DNA from: Kibdelosporangium banguiense
Lineage (GTDB): Bacteria > Actinomycetota > Actinomycetes > Mycobacteriales > Pseudonocardiaceae
DNA: 64,000 bases
Reading direction: 5' to 3'
Assembly: GCF_017876405.1 (NCBI RefSeq)
Contig: NZ_JAGINW010000001.1
Location: 7,391,203 to 7,455,202 of the forward strand
The translations under genes were made by a program, and so were the position numbers. This document shows positions 41,478 to 50,218 of the stretch, one piece after another. The notes beneath the pieces are model-generated. The model had not been told where the DNA came from, did no database searches, and saw only the letters and a list, made by a program, of their open reading frames with translations. Each line of letters opens with the position of its first letter. Positions within the stretch are counted from its first letter, which is position 1.

Positions 41478-43844
41478 ATGTCTGGTGGCAAACCGTCGGC
41501 CGGCTCCAATGGGGGAGATGTGTTACGCACGTACGCACTGGCGGCTCTCCTGCTCGTCGCCCCTGTCGTCGCACCGGAGAGGGTGCAGGCGGCCCTTGGC
41601 CAGGAGTGGACCGGGACGTGGCAGACGGCCATGTCGGGCACCGCACCGAAGACTGACCAGGGATTGCCGAAGCATTCGATCCGTAACGTCGTGCACATCA
41701 GCACCGGCGGGACCGAGGCCCGGGTCAAGCTGTCCAATGTGTACGGGAAAGTGCCGCTCCTGATGGGGCGCGTCACGGTGGCGATCGCCGCCAGGCCGGA
41801 CGCTGCCGACGCGGTGGCGGGCACGATGCGTGAGCTGACCTTCGGTGGCTCGGCGTCGATCACGATCCCGGCAGGCGCCGAGGTACTCGGCGACGCGGTA
41901 CCGATCGCCTTACCGGCGCAGACAAACCTGCTGATCACGACATACACCCCGGAGCTGTCCGGTCCGGTCACCTACCACCAGGTCGCCAACCAGACGTCGT
42001 TCATGAGCCCGGACGGCGACCACGCGGCGGACGAGTCCGGTGCCGCTTTCACCACGCGGACAACGTCCTGGCACTATGTGAGCGCGGTGGATGTCCGTGG
42101 CGGTCCGGCGTTCGGCTCGGTGGTCGCGCTCGGTGATTCGATCACCGACGGCAACGCGTCCACTGTGAACACAAACCGCCGCTGGCCGGATGTCCTGTCC
42201 CGGCGCCTGGGCTCCTCGCTCGGCGTGCTGAACGCGGGGATCAGTTCCAACCGGCTGCTGAGCGACACGTGGAACCCCAACGCGCTGGCCAGGCTCGACC
42301 GGGACGTGCTGACTGCGACCGGAGCACGGTCGGTGGTCGTACTTCTGGGCATCAACGACATCGGCGGCCAGCCGCAGCACCGCGAGCCCGCGCCGATCAT
42401 CGCCGCGCTACGCCAGATCGCCGAGCAGGCACGAAGCCGGGGACTTCGTGTCCTGGGCGGGACACTGACTCCGTTCGGTGGGTCCAGCAACTACACCGCG
42501 GAACTGGAGAACGTACGGCTCGCTGTGAACGAGTTCGTCCGTACCGGTGGTGTGTTCGACGCCGTGGTCGATTTCGACGCCGTGCTGCGGGATTCCGCTG
42601 ATCCACACCGGCTGCGGCCCGAGTACGACTCGGGCGATCACCTGCACCCGTCTGACGCCGGTTACCAGGCGATGGGCAACGCCGTGCCCATCGCGCAACT
42701 GTCCCTGCCCGCCCGGCCGAGGGACTGGTGGGTGGGAACGTGGCAGACCAGCATGGCCAACACCGGCGCCGCGATGCCGGACTACTCGATTCGAAACCTC
42801 GTGCACACCAGCATCGGCGGCCGGGAAGTGCGGGTCCGTCTGTCCAATGTGCTCAGTAAAGTGCCTGTCCTGATGGGACACGTCACCGTGGCGGTCGCTG
42901 CCCGCCCCGACGCGCCGGATGCCGTCCCGGGCACGATGCGTGAGCTGTCCTTCGGTGGCTCGGCGTCGGTCACGATCCCACCGGGCGCAGAGGTGGTCAG
43001 CGATATGGTGCCGCTGGCCGTGCCGGAAGACGGTGACCTGCTCGTCACGGTGTTCACGCCAGGGGCGACAGGCCCGGTGACCATGCATCCGCGTGCGTAC
43101 CAGACGTCGTTTCTCGCCGCGGGTGGCGATCATGCCGGGTCCGAATCTGGTACGCCGTTCACGACGCCCACGCCAGCCTGGCATTACGTCGCCGGAGTGG
43201 ACGTCCGTTCCGGTACCGCGCAAGGAACTGTGGTGACGTTCGGCGATTCGATCACCGACGGCGACAAGTCCACGCCGAGCACCAACCGGCGCTGGCCGGA
43301 CGTGTTGGCAGACAGGCTGGCGGCCGAACCCGGACCCACCCGGCTCGGCGTGCTCAACGCAGGCATCAGCGGCAACCGCCTGATGCACGACAGCAGCGGC
43401 ATCGGCGGCCCCGGTGCGCTTGCCAGGCTTGACCGGGACGTACTGACCGCGCCAGGCGTACGCACGGTGGTCCTGTTCGTGGGCATCAACGACATCGGCA
43501 ACCTCGACATGCCGGACGCATCCCAGCTGACAGCCGCACTACGACAAGCCGCCGCACAGATACGTGCCCAAGGCCTGCGAGTCATCGCCGGAACCATCAC
43601 GCCGTTCCAAGGCTGGCGCTCCTACACAGAGCGCCGGGAATCGGTCCGGCTGGCAGCCAACGACTTCATCCGCAACGGCGGCGCCTTCGACGGAGTCATC
43701 GACTTCGACCAGGTGGTCCGCGATCCGGTCAACCCGCACATGCTGCGGTCCGACTACGACTCCGGCGACCACCTGCACCCGTCGGAGGCCGGCTACCACG
43801 CGATGGGCACATCGGTGGACCTGCGACTGCTCGCCGTCCGCTGA
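41478..43844 (+). CDS. Secreted tandem-duplicated SGNH/GDSL hydrolase
   Basis: The 788-residue product is two copies of the same enzyme. Residues about 15-40 are a signal peptide (LRTYALAALLLVAPVVA); a GTG at 41520 is an alternative start giving a tighter signal peptide. Each copy has a beta-domain (WTGTWQTAMSG / WVGTWQTSMAN; SNVYGKVPLLMGRVTVA / SNVLSKVPVLMGHVTVA) and an SGNH core: GDSITDGNAST and GDSITDGDKST (Ser), VLLGINDIGG and LFVGINDIGN (Asn block), and DSGDHLHPSDAGY / DSGDHLHPSEAGY (Asp-His). Both active sites are intact. Extracellular esterase or lipase is expected; substrate unknown. Confidence 0.9.
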   Translation: MSGGKPSAGSNGGDVLRTYALAALLLVAPVVAPERVQAALGQEWTGTWQTAMSGTAPKTDQGLPKHSIRNVVHISTGGTEARVKLSNVYGKVPLLMGRVTVAIAARPDAADAVAGTMRELTFGGSASITIPAGAEVLGDAVPIALPAQTNLLITTYTPELSGPVTYHQVANQTSFMSPDGDHAADESGAAFTTRTTSWHYVSAVDVRGGPAFGSVVALGDSITDGNASTVNTNRRWPDVLSRRLGSSLGVLNAGISSNRLLSDTWNPNALARLDRDVLTATGARSVVVLLGINDIGGQPQHREPAPIIAALRQIAEQARSRGLRVLGGTLTPFGGSSNYTAELENVRLAVNEFVRTGGVFDAVVDFDAVLRDSADPHRLRPEYDSGDHLHPSDAGYQAMGNAVPIAQLSLPARPRDWWVGTWQTSMANTGAAMPDYSIRNLVHTSIGGREVRVRLSNVLSKVPVLMGHVTVAVAARPDAPDAVPGTMRELSFGGSASVTIPPGAEVVSDMVPLAVPEDGDLLVTVFTPGATGPVTMHPRAYQTSFLAAGGDHAGSESGTPFTTPTPAWHYVAGVDVRSGTAQGTVVTFGDSITDGDKSTPSTNRRWPDVLADRLAAEPGPTRLGVLNAGISGNRLMHDSSGIGGPGALARLDRDVLTAPGVRTVVLFVGINDIGNLDMPDASQLTAALRQAAAQIRAQGLRVIAGTITPFQGWRSYTERRESVRLAANDFIRNGGAFDGVIDFDQVVRDPVNPHMLRSDYDSGDHLHPSEAGYHAMGTSVDLRLLAVR

Positions 43845-43910
43845 CTTCCGGTCGACCTGCCTGGTGCATGATTGGGCGCAACTGGGACTGAGGGGGATCC
43901 GATCAGCGGG

Positions 43911-44687
43911 ATGTGGCGCCGGACCGAGGTGAGGGTCCTGGTGGTTGTGTTGGTGGTCGCGTTCGGCCTGGGTATGTGGCGATGGATCCGCTCCCAGGAA
44001 ACGCCTGCCACGCCTGGACAACAGGCACAGCAGGACAAGTCGCGGAAGTTGCGCCGGGACGGGTTCGAGCGGCTGTTCCAGCCCGGGGCAACGGTCCGGT
44101 TCGGCATCACCGACTCCCCGGTCCAGATCCGTGACCTGGGAGACCTGGACATGCCGAGCGGACGGCTGATGGCTTGCGACCCGGTGCTCCAAGCCGACAA
44201 TCCGGAAATAGAGCAGCCGTTCACTGTGACAGTTCCGCCGGGGCGCTATCCGGTGTCCGTCTCGGTCGTCCAGCGCGACGTCGACGGGCAAACCGTTGAA
44301 CGGGTGGCGGCCGCCCGCATGACCGTGCGGCCTGATCCTGTTGTGCGTTGGGAAATGGCACTGCAGCCGACAGACGACACCAGCCTGCTGACCGGCGAGA
44401 AGTACTACGGCTTCGGCGTGGACACCGGACTGGCCGCCTTTCTCGACGCGGACATGAAGCAAGCGCTGAGCCGCCTTGGCGCGGAAAACGGTCCGATCGA
44501 GAAGACACTGTTGGGCGACGACCCCAACGAAGCCCGTGCCGCCGAGGTCCGTGACCCGGTCACCGGCCGGAACGTGATGGCGTTCCACGCCGGTCTGGGC
44601 GACGGCAGCTACCCGACCTGGATCGGCCGGACCGCCGACAACCGGCCCGCAATGTTCGTCATCGACTTCCAGTTCGCCGACTGGTAG
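43911..44687 (+). CDS. DUF4241 membrane-anchored protein
   Basis: Start ATG 43911 (MWRRTEVRVLVVVLVVAFGLGMW), preceded by aggggg; a longer frame exists. One N-terminal membrane segment (residues 6-24) is followed by a 230-residue extracytoplasmic domain with DUF4241 features: GRLMACDPVLQ, FTVTVPPGRYPVSVSV, KYYGFGVDTGLAAFLDAD, MAFHAGLGDGSYPTWIGR. Function of DUF4241 is unknown. It follows the SGNH gene on the same strand and is closed by a terminator. Confidence 0.8.
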   Translation: MWRRTEVRVLVVVLVVAFGLGMWRWIRSQETPATPGQQAQQDKSRKLRRDGFERLFQPGATVRFGITDSPVQIRDLGDLDMPSGRLMACDPVLQADNPEIEQPFTVTVPPGRYPVSVSVVQRDVDGQTVERVAAARMTVRPDPVVRWEMALQPTDDTSLLTGEKYYGFGVDTGLAAFLDADMKQALSRLGAENGPIEKTLLGDDPNEARAAEVRDPVTGRNVMAFHAGLGDGSYPTWIGRTADNRPAMFVIDFQFADW

Positions 44688-44703
44688 CGCCCTGTCATCG
44701 CGT

Positions 44704-44731
44704 AGCCGGGCCGCGTCCGCCTCGGCTTTTT
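44704..44731 (+). terminator. Intrinsic terminator after the DUF4241 gene
   Basis: agccg (44704-44708) pairs with cggct (44723-44727), the inner part being GC-rich, and a run of five T follows. It lies 17 bases past the DUF4241 stop codon, before the convergent DUF4386 gene. Confidence 0.7.
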
Positions 44732-44752
44732 CCAGTCGAACACGCGGCTTGG

Positions 44753-45361
44753 TCACGTGGCGGTGTTCCTTGCCTTAGCAAGTAACCAAAGCATGAACAA
44801 CACCTCACCAACAAAGGTGAATGTGGCGATGTCGGCTGAATAGTCCGCGACGAGCACGGTCCCGGCCCCGTCCACCACGTAGCCGAGCCCGGCGATGGCG
44901 AGCAGCACGCCCAGCACGGTGGGCACGTTTCCTGACTTGTGGGCCAGGCAGCCGATCAGCAGCAGGTGGACGCCGAACAGGATCAGGCCGGCGTCCCAGA
45001 CGCCGCGGAACGCCTCGATCCGGGCCAGGGCCTGCGGATCGTCGATGGCGTCGAAGAGGTGCGCGATCGCGACGAGGAACACCGCCGAGTACGCGAGCCG
45101 GAACCACGCCGCGAGCATGGCCAGGGCGCGGTGCACCGGCGTGAAGAACTCCAGCAGCGCCCATGCGACCAGCACGTCGAGCACGACCACCAGGACCAGG
45201 GCGAACACACCGGCACGGAACGACGTCGTTGCCGCGTCCTGCGGTGTGGTCACAGCGTCGATGACACCGAAGTTGGCGAATCCGGCGAGCACGGACATCG
45301 ACAGCAGCCCGATGCCGGCGACCAGTCCGGCGTTGCGCACGGGCAGGGCGAGAGTCGTCAT
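44753..45361 (-). CDS. DUF4386 membrane protein
   Basis: 202 residues with six hydrophobic segments (for example NAGLVAGIGLLSMSVLAGFA, VFALVLVVVLDVLVAWALL) and the DUF4386 pattern LLEFFTPVHRALAMLAAWFRLAYSAVF (anchors FFTPVHRALA and WFRLAYSAVF). Integral membrane protein of unknown role. Its start overlaps the stop of a second DUF4386-like gene (ATGA), so the two are translated together and may form one complex. Confidence 0.8.
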   Translation of the reverse strand: MTTLALPVRNAGLVAGIGLLSMSVLAGFANFGVIDAVTTPQDAATTSFRAGVFALVLVVVLDVLVAWALLEFFTPVHRALAMLAAWFRLAYSAVFLVAIAHLFDAIDDPQALARIEAFRGVWDAGLILFGVHLLLIGCLAHKSGNVPTVLGVLLAIAGLGYVVDGAGTVLVADYSADIATFTFVGEVLFMLWLLAKARNTAT

Positions 45362-45903
45362 CGGCGAACGCTTTCCGCTCGGGTGAATCCCTTGACAAGC
45401 AACAGAAGCGGCAGCGCCAGTTCGAAAAGGCCGCCGGGCACGTAGAACGCGACGCCGATCCCGGAGTCCAGTCTGGACAGACCGAGCAGGTCACTCACCA
45501 CCCCGGCCAGCAGCGCCGCGTAGCCCACGATGCCCAGCGTTGCCAGCCATCGCGGGACAAGCCCTGAGCGCAGCAGGAGACCGGACAAGGCGAGCCCGCC
45601 GACGCCGGAGAACGCGTAGACGAGCAGTTCATAGGTCCCGCTCGCGGCAACATCGGCTGCGGCTACAAGCAGCACAAGGCATTCGCCGGTGCGTAAGACG
45701 AGATATCCCGTCGCGAGGCCCTGCCCGTACGGCTTGAGGACGGGGAACAACGCGGCCCCGATCCCCACGACCGCGAGTCCCGTGTAGCCCACCAGCAGTG
45801 CACCGGCGAAATGCGTGTCGATCAACGAGCTGCCTGCGGCGAAGGACGCTGTCGACGTGAGAAACAGCAGTGCCACCAGAACGGCGGTCGTTCTCATGGA
45901 CAT
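45358..45903 (-). CDS. Second DUF4386-like membrane protein
   Basis: 181 residues with at least five membrane segments (TTAVLVALLFLTSTASFAAG, ALLVGYTGLAVVGIGAALFP) and the related features VLKPYGQGLATGYLVLRTGECL (anchors GYLVLRTGE). It is the first gene of a pair controlled from a divergent promoter with a TetR gene at 45988. Confidence 0.75.
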   Translation of the reverse strand: MSMRTTAVLVALLFLTSTASFAAGSSLIDTHFAGALLVGYTGLAVVGIGAALFPVLKPYGQGLATGYLVLRTGECLVLLVAAADVAASGTYELLVYAFSGVGGLALSGLLLRSGLVPRWLATLGIVGYAALLAGVVSDLLGLSRLDSGIGVAFYVPGGLFELALPLLLLVKGFTRAESVRR

Positions 45904-45928
45904 CGATCCACCTCACTTACAACATAAG

Positions 45929-45941
45929 CTTACTTAGTAAG
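45929..45941. promoter_or_regulatory. TetR operator palindrome cttacttagtaag
   Basis: A 13-bp odd palindrome in the 84-bp AT-rich region between the DUF4386 pair and the divergent TetR gene. Additional half-sites acttac and gtaagc lie on both sides (45914-45964). Confidence 0.7.
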
Positions 45942-45987
45942 TAGTACACTTACACCGTAAGCAACGTCAAGGCGCAGAGGACGGCGG

Positions 45988-46662
45988 ATGATCGACTCGG
46001 ACGGCCGCTCGCGTGGCCGGCTGAACCGGGACCAGGTGCTACGGGCCGCCGTCGCGCTCGCCGACGCGAACGGCATCGAGTCGCTCACCATGCGCAAACT
46101 CGGCGTCGAGCTCGGGATCGAGGCGATGTCGGTGTACAACCACGTCGCCAACAAGGTCGACCTGCTCGACGGGATGATCGACTGCGTCTTCGCCGAGATC
46201 GAACTGCCAGTGGCGCAGGACGGCTGGCGGGCGGCCTTGCGGCGGCGGGCGCTTTCGGCCCGCGAGGTCCTTTCCCGTCATCGGTGGGCGACCGCGCTCA
46301 TGGAGTCGCGGACCTCACCCGGCCCGGCGACGCTGCGGCACCACGACGCCGTGATCGGACTCCTGCGCGGCGCGGGTTTCTCGATCGAGATGGCCGCGCA
46401 CGCCTACTCGGTGATCGACAGCTACATCTACGGATTCGCGCTCCAGGAAACGAACCTGCCGCTGAGCTCGGCCGAGACCACCACCAGGACCGCCCAGGCG
46501 ATCATGGCGCGGTTCGCCGCAGGCGAGTACCCCCACCTCACCGAACTGGCAGTCGAACACGTCCTCAAACCCGGCTACGACTACGGCAAGGAGTTCGAGT
46601 ACGGCCTAGAGCTGATCCTCGACGGCCTGGCGCGGGCGATCGGCCCGGCGGCCGAATTGTGA
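45988..46662 (+). CDS. TetR/AcrR-family regulator (TetR C-terminal type)
   Basis: 224 residues: HTH LNRDQVLRAAVALADANGIESLTMRKLGVELGIEAMSVYNHVANKVDLL (anchors LTMRKLGVELG and VYNHVANK) and a TetR_C-type ligand domain (FSIEMAAHAYSVIDSYIYGFALQE). Likely represses the divergent DUF4386 pair through the palindrome at 45929-45941. Confidence 0.9.
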   Translation: MIDSDGRSRGRLNRDQVLRAAVALADANGIESLTMRKLGVELGIEAMSVYNHVANKVDLLDGMIDCVFAEIELPVAQDGWRAALRRRALSAREVLSRHRWATALMESRTSPGPATLRHHDAVIGLLRGAGFSIEMAAHAYSVIDSYIYGFALQETNLPLSSAETTTRTAQAIMARFAAGEYPHLTELAVEHVLKPGYDYGKEFEYGLELILDGLARAIGPAAEL

Positions 46663-46693
46663 GGCCGGCCGCGTGGCTGCGAAGATCCGGGCC

Positions 46694-47530
46694 ATGGCCA
46701 CGATCTGTGTCACCGGCGCCAGCGGGCGAGCCGGCCGTGTCACTGTCCGCGACCTGCTTGAGCATGGGTACGAGGTGGTCGCAACGGATGTGGTGGCGCC
46801 CAAAGAGGACCTTGGTGTTCAGGTGCTGCGCGCCGATCTGACCGACTACGGGCAGGCGATCGAGGTCCTTCAGGGCGTGGACGCGGTGGTTCACCTCGCG
46901 AACATCCCGGCGCCGGGGATCCACACACCGGTCAGCACGTTCACGGCCAATACCAGCATGAATTACAATGTGTTCACCGCGGCGACCACGCTTGGCCTGC
47001 AGCGGGTGGTGTGGGCGTCGAGTGAGACCACGATCGGGTTGCCCTTCGATGTGCCGCCGCGCTACGCCCCGATTGACGAGGCGCACTACCCGCATCCGAC
47101 TTCGTCCTACGCTTTGTCCAAGGTCACTGCGGAGACGCTGGCTGAGCACTTCGCTGCGTGGTCCGGGATTCCGTTTGTGGCGCTGCGTTTCTCCAACATC
47201 CTTGGGCCGGCGGAGTACGAGCGGTTCCCGTCGTACTGGGAGGACGCGACGGCTCGGAAGTGGAATCTCTGGGGCTACATCGACGAGCGGGACGCGGCGG
47301 CCGCGTCCAGGGTGGCGCTGGAAGCCGATGTCACGGGCGCCAGCAGTTACATCATCGCCGCCGCGGACACGGTGATGAACCGGGCGTCGGCGGAGCTGCT
47401 GCGGGAGGTGTTCCCGGACACGCCGTTGACCAAGGAGATCGGTGAGTTCGAGACGCTGCTGTCCATCGACCGCGCCCGCGCTGTACTCGGCTTCAACCCG
47501 CGGCACTCCTGGCGCGACCACCAGGGCTGA
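46694..47530 (+). CDS. NAD-dependent epimerase/dehydratase-like protein
   Basis: Start ATG 46694 (MATICVTGASGRAGRVTVRDLL) or GTG 46673. Extended SDR: cofactor motif TGASGRAG, VVHLANIPAPG, then the catalytic YALSK (PTSSYALSKVTAETLAEH, anchors YALSK). About 278 residues, close to UDP-sugar-epimerase-like proteins of actinomycetes. Substrate unknown. Same strand as the TetR gene upstream, 31 bases apart. Confidence 0.82.
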   Translation: MATICVTGASGRAGRVTVRDLLEHGYEVVATDVVAPKEDLGVQVLRADLTDYGQAIEVLQGVDAVVHLANIPAPGIHTPVSTFTANTSMNYNVFTAATTLGLQRVVWASSETTIGLPFDVPPRYAPIDEAHYPHPTSSYALSKVTAETLAEHFAAWSGIPFVALRFSNILGPAEYERFPSYWEDATARKWNLWGYIDERDAAAASRVALEADVTGASSYIIAAADTVMNRASAELLREVFPDTPLTKEIGEFETLLSIDRARAVLGFNPRHSWRDHQG

Positions 47531-47648
47531 TCCGGACAGCTTGACAAAGTGGCATCTCGGAATCGGTGAAATATGGCCCTTTGGGGATGCCGCTTTGACG
47601 CGCAGGCTTCAGGGAGAAGCCGGCCACTGCTGACGAGGACCCATCCCG

Positions 47649-48260
47649 ATGTACGTTCCCGCCCACTTCGCCCCCGACGACGACGCGGTGCAGGAGTTGC
47701 TGACCCATCACGGCGCTGCCGATCTGGTCACCTCCACGCCCCAAGGTCTGGTCGCGACCCTGCTGCCCTTTGTCTACGATCAGGAGCGCAACCGCCTGCT
47801 CGGGCACGTGGCGCGTAACAACGAGCACTGGCGCCAACCGGCACAGGGCGAGGCGTTGATCATCATGCGTGGCCCCGACTCCTACATCACGCCTTCCTGG
47901 TACGCCTCGAAAGCCGAGCATGGGCGGGTCGTGCCCACATGGAACTACGTGACCGCGCATGTGTACGGAACGCTGACAGTGCACGATGATCCGGACTGGG
48001 TGGCTGATGTGGTGCGCCGCCTCACCAGTCACCACGAAGGCGGCCGGCCGGATCCGTGGTCGGCCGACGACGTGCCGGCGAAGTTCTTCACTGGGCAGTT
48101 GCGGGCCATCGTGGGCATCGAGGTCGCCATCACCCGGATCGAGGCCAAGTTCAAGCTCAGTCAGAACCGTCCGCCCGCCGACATCGACGGCGTGATCGCC
48201 GGACTCCGGCAGTCCGGCGACGAGGTAAGCGCGGCCGCAGTCGAACACCACAGGCGGTGA
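47649..48260 (+). CDS. PaiB-type FMN-binding protein
   Basis: 203 residues starting MYVPAHFAPDDDAVQELL. PaiB features: HVARNNEHWRQP, IIMRGPDSYITPSWYASK, VVPTWNYVTAHVYGTL, and KFKLSQNRPPADIDGVI. The fold is a split-barrel flavin-binding protein, often called negative transcriptional regulator after Bacillus PaiB, although DNA binding is not general. A 118-base gap before it leaves room for its own promoter. Confidence 0.88.
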   Translation: MYVPAHFAPDDDAVQELLTHHGAADLVTSTPQGLVATLLPFVYDQERNRLLGHVARNNEHWRQPAQGEALIIMRGPDSYITPSWYASKAEHGRVVPTWNYVTAHVYGTLTVHDDPDWVADVVRRLTSHHEGGRPDPWSADDVPAKFFTGQLRAIVGIEVAITRIEAKFKLSQNRPPADIDGVIAGLRQSGDEVSAAAVEHHRR

Positions 48261-48267
48261 CGGCGGA

Positions 48268-48969
48268 CTACGCGGGCGGGTAGGCCGTGGTGATGCCGGT
48301 GAGGATGAGCGCGATCCCTGCGAGGAACTGCTCGCGGTCGTCGTGCTCGCGTAACTGGTCGGCGACGGCCCGGGTGAACGGGTAGTCATCGGGATCGAGC
48401 TTCTCCCATGCGGTGGATACGGAGTCGAGGAACTCGCTGCGATCCACTCCGGCGCCGAGAACGCGGCCGTTCGCGGAGTTCTGCCCTGCGGCGCCGAGGA
48501 TGTAGTGCATCAACGCGGAAGACGCTGTGAACCAGCTGCCTTTTGGCACACCCAGCGCGCGGACCTGCTGGCCGATACTTTCGATGATCCGCGGCGTCAC
48601 CGACGACCAGGGGCTGCGGGAAAGTTGCGTGGCCAGCTGTGTGGCCAGCCACGGGTGCCAGTCGATCGCGTCGAACAGACCTAGTGCGACCGCACGGATC
48701 TCGTCCTGCGGCGAGGCCGGAGGCTCGGCGGGCTCGATGTCCAGAGCGGCGGCCACGACGGCATCTGTTGCCGCGCCGAGCATTTCGTCCTTGTTGCGCA
48801 CATGCCAGTAGATCGCCCCGGGCCCGGTGGCGAGGCGTTCGGTCAGTGCCCGGAACGTCAGCCCGCCCTCGCCGTCCGCGTCGAGCAGTTCGACGGCGGC
48901 CTCGACGATGCGCTCCCGGGAGAGCGCATCAGTACGTGACTTGCGTGTCCGCTGTGTGCGCTGTGCCAT
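48268..48969 (-). CDS. TetR/AcrR-family regulator next to a TetX-like gene
   Basis: Start ATG 48969 (MAQRTQRTRKSRTDALSRERI); a longer frame overlaps the divergent gene. HTH: IVEAAVELLDADGEGGLTFRALTERLATGPGAIYWHVRNKDEML (anchors LTFRALTERL and IYWHVRNKDE), as in TetR(B)-like proteins. Two 15-bp operators lie in the divergent promoter. The divergent TetX-like gene is the likely target. Confidence 0.9.
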   Translation of the reverse strand: MAQRTQRTRKSRTDALSRERIVEAAVELLDADGEGGLTFRALTERLATGPGAIYWHVRNKDEMLGAATDAVVAAALDIEPAEPPASPQDEIRAVALGLFDAIDWHPWLATQLATQLSRSPWSSVTPRIIESIGQQVRALGVPKGSWFTASSALMHYILGAAGQNSANGRVLGAGVDRSEFLDSVSTAWEKLDPDDYPFTRAVADQLREHDDREQFLAGIALILTGITTAYPPA

Positions 48970-48988
48970 GCCCCCATCTTGACATGTC

Positions 48989-49029
48989 TGGAACGTTGTT
49001 CCAATATGGTCGACTGGAACGGCATTCCA
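48989..49029. promoter_or_regulatory. Two tandem TetR operators in a divergent promoter
   Basis: tggaacgttgttcca (48989-49003) and tggaacggcattcca (49015-49029) are two near-palindromic 15-bp sites sharing tggaac...ttcca, separated by 11 bases, between the TetR gene and the flavin monooxygenase gene. Confidence 0.8.
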
Positions 49030-49047
49030 TAACCTGAAGGAGTCACC

Positions 49048-50169
49048 ATGAACGTCACGATCATCGGCGCCGGCCTCGGCGGCCTCACGCTCGCCCGCGT
49101 CCTGCACGGCCACGGAATCCCAGCCACGGTCTACGAAGCGGAGCCGTCACCGGCGGCACGGGCGCAGGGCGGCATGCTCGACATCCACGACGACACAGGC
49201 CAACCGGCTCTCCAAGCCGCAGGCCTGATCGACGAGTTCCGCAGCCTCATCCTGGAGGGCCGCGAGGCCACCAGGGTCCTCGCCTCGGACGGGACCGTCC
49301 TGTTCGACGACGACAGCACGCGAGGGCGGCCTGAGGTGCTGCGCGGCGAGCTGCGACGGATCCTGATCGAGTCGCTCCCGGCCGGCACTGTCCGATGGGG
49401 ACACAAAGTCAGCGGCGTCCGTGCCCTCGGTGAGGGCCGTTACTCGGTCACCTTTGCCGATGGCGGTAGCGTCACCACAAGCCTGCTGGTCGGCGCAGAT
49501 GGGGCGTGGTCGCGGGTCCGGCAGCTGCTGTCGGATGCGGTACCGGAGTATGTCGGCAGGTCGTACATCGAGACCTACCTGTTCGACAGTGACACCCGGC
49601 ACCCGGCCACCGCGAAAGCAGTCGGTGGCGGGTCGATGTTCGCGCTTGAGCCGGGGAAGGGAATCCAGGCACACCGGGAAAGCGGCGGAACGCTCCATAC
49701 GTACGTAGCGCTCTCCCAGTCGCAGGGCTGGTTCGCCGGTATCGATTTCACCGATTCAGTCGCGGCCACCGCACGGTTAGTGCAGGAGTTCGACGGCTGG
49801 GCACCAGAACTCACGGCACTGATCACCGACGGCGACACCGCGCCAGTCCTGCGCACCATCTACGCCCTGCCTGTCGAGCACCGGTGGGATCGCGTGCCGG
49901 GAGTGACCCTGCTCGGCGACGCCGCCCACCTCGCAGCCCCAAACGGCGAAGGCGCCAACCTGGCCATGTACGACGGCGCCGAACTCGGCAAAGCCCTCGC
50001 CGCACACCCGGACAACATCGAGGCCGCACTCACCGAATACGAGCAGGCCTTGTTCCCCCGCAGCGCCGTGGCCGCCGCCGAGGGCGTCAACCTCCACGGC
50101 ATCATGTTCGGCGACAACACACCCCAGAGCATGATCGACATGGTCACCGGACACGAGCAAACCCCATGA
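49048..50169 (+). CDS. FAD-dependent monooxygenase, TetX-like
   Basis: 373 residues. Rossmann GxGxxG in VTIIGAGLGGLTLARVLHGHG (residues 3-23, anchors GAGLGG), substrate loop AQGGMLDIHDDTGQPAL, DG motif LLVGADGAWSRVR, and GDAAHLAAPNGEGANLAMYDGAELG (anchors GDAAHL near 289, GEGANLAMYDG). The order and these words match TetX and related aromatic hydroxylases. Resistance to a tetracycline is possible but not shown. Two operators and a TetR gene on the other side fit induction by a small aromatic compound. Confidence 0.85.
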   Translation: MNVTIIGAGLGGLTLARVLHGHGIPATVYEAEPSPAARAQGGMLDIHDDTGQPALQAAGLIDEFRSLILEGREATRVLASDGTVLFDDDSTRGRPEVLRGELRRILIESLPAGTVRWGHKVSGVRALGEGRYSVTFADGGSVTTSLLVGADGAWSRVRQLLSDAVPEYVGRSYIETYLFDSDTRHPATAKAVGGGSMFALEPGKGIQAHRESGGTLHTYVALSQSQGWFAGIDFTDSVAATARLVQEFDGWAPELTALITDGDTAPVLRTIYALPVEHRWDRVPGVTLLGDAAHLAAPNGEGANLAMYDGAELGKALAAHPDNIEAALTEYEQALFPRSAVAAAEGVNLHGIMFGDNTPQSMIDMVTGHEQTP

Positions 50170-50218
50170 ACAGTTGGACCGGCTGTGCCTTGCCCCCTTT
50201 TCGTCCGAGGGGGTTGGC

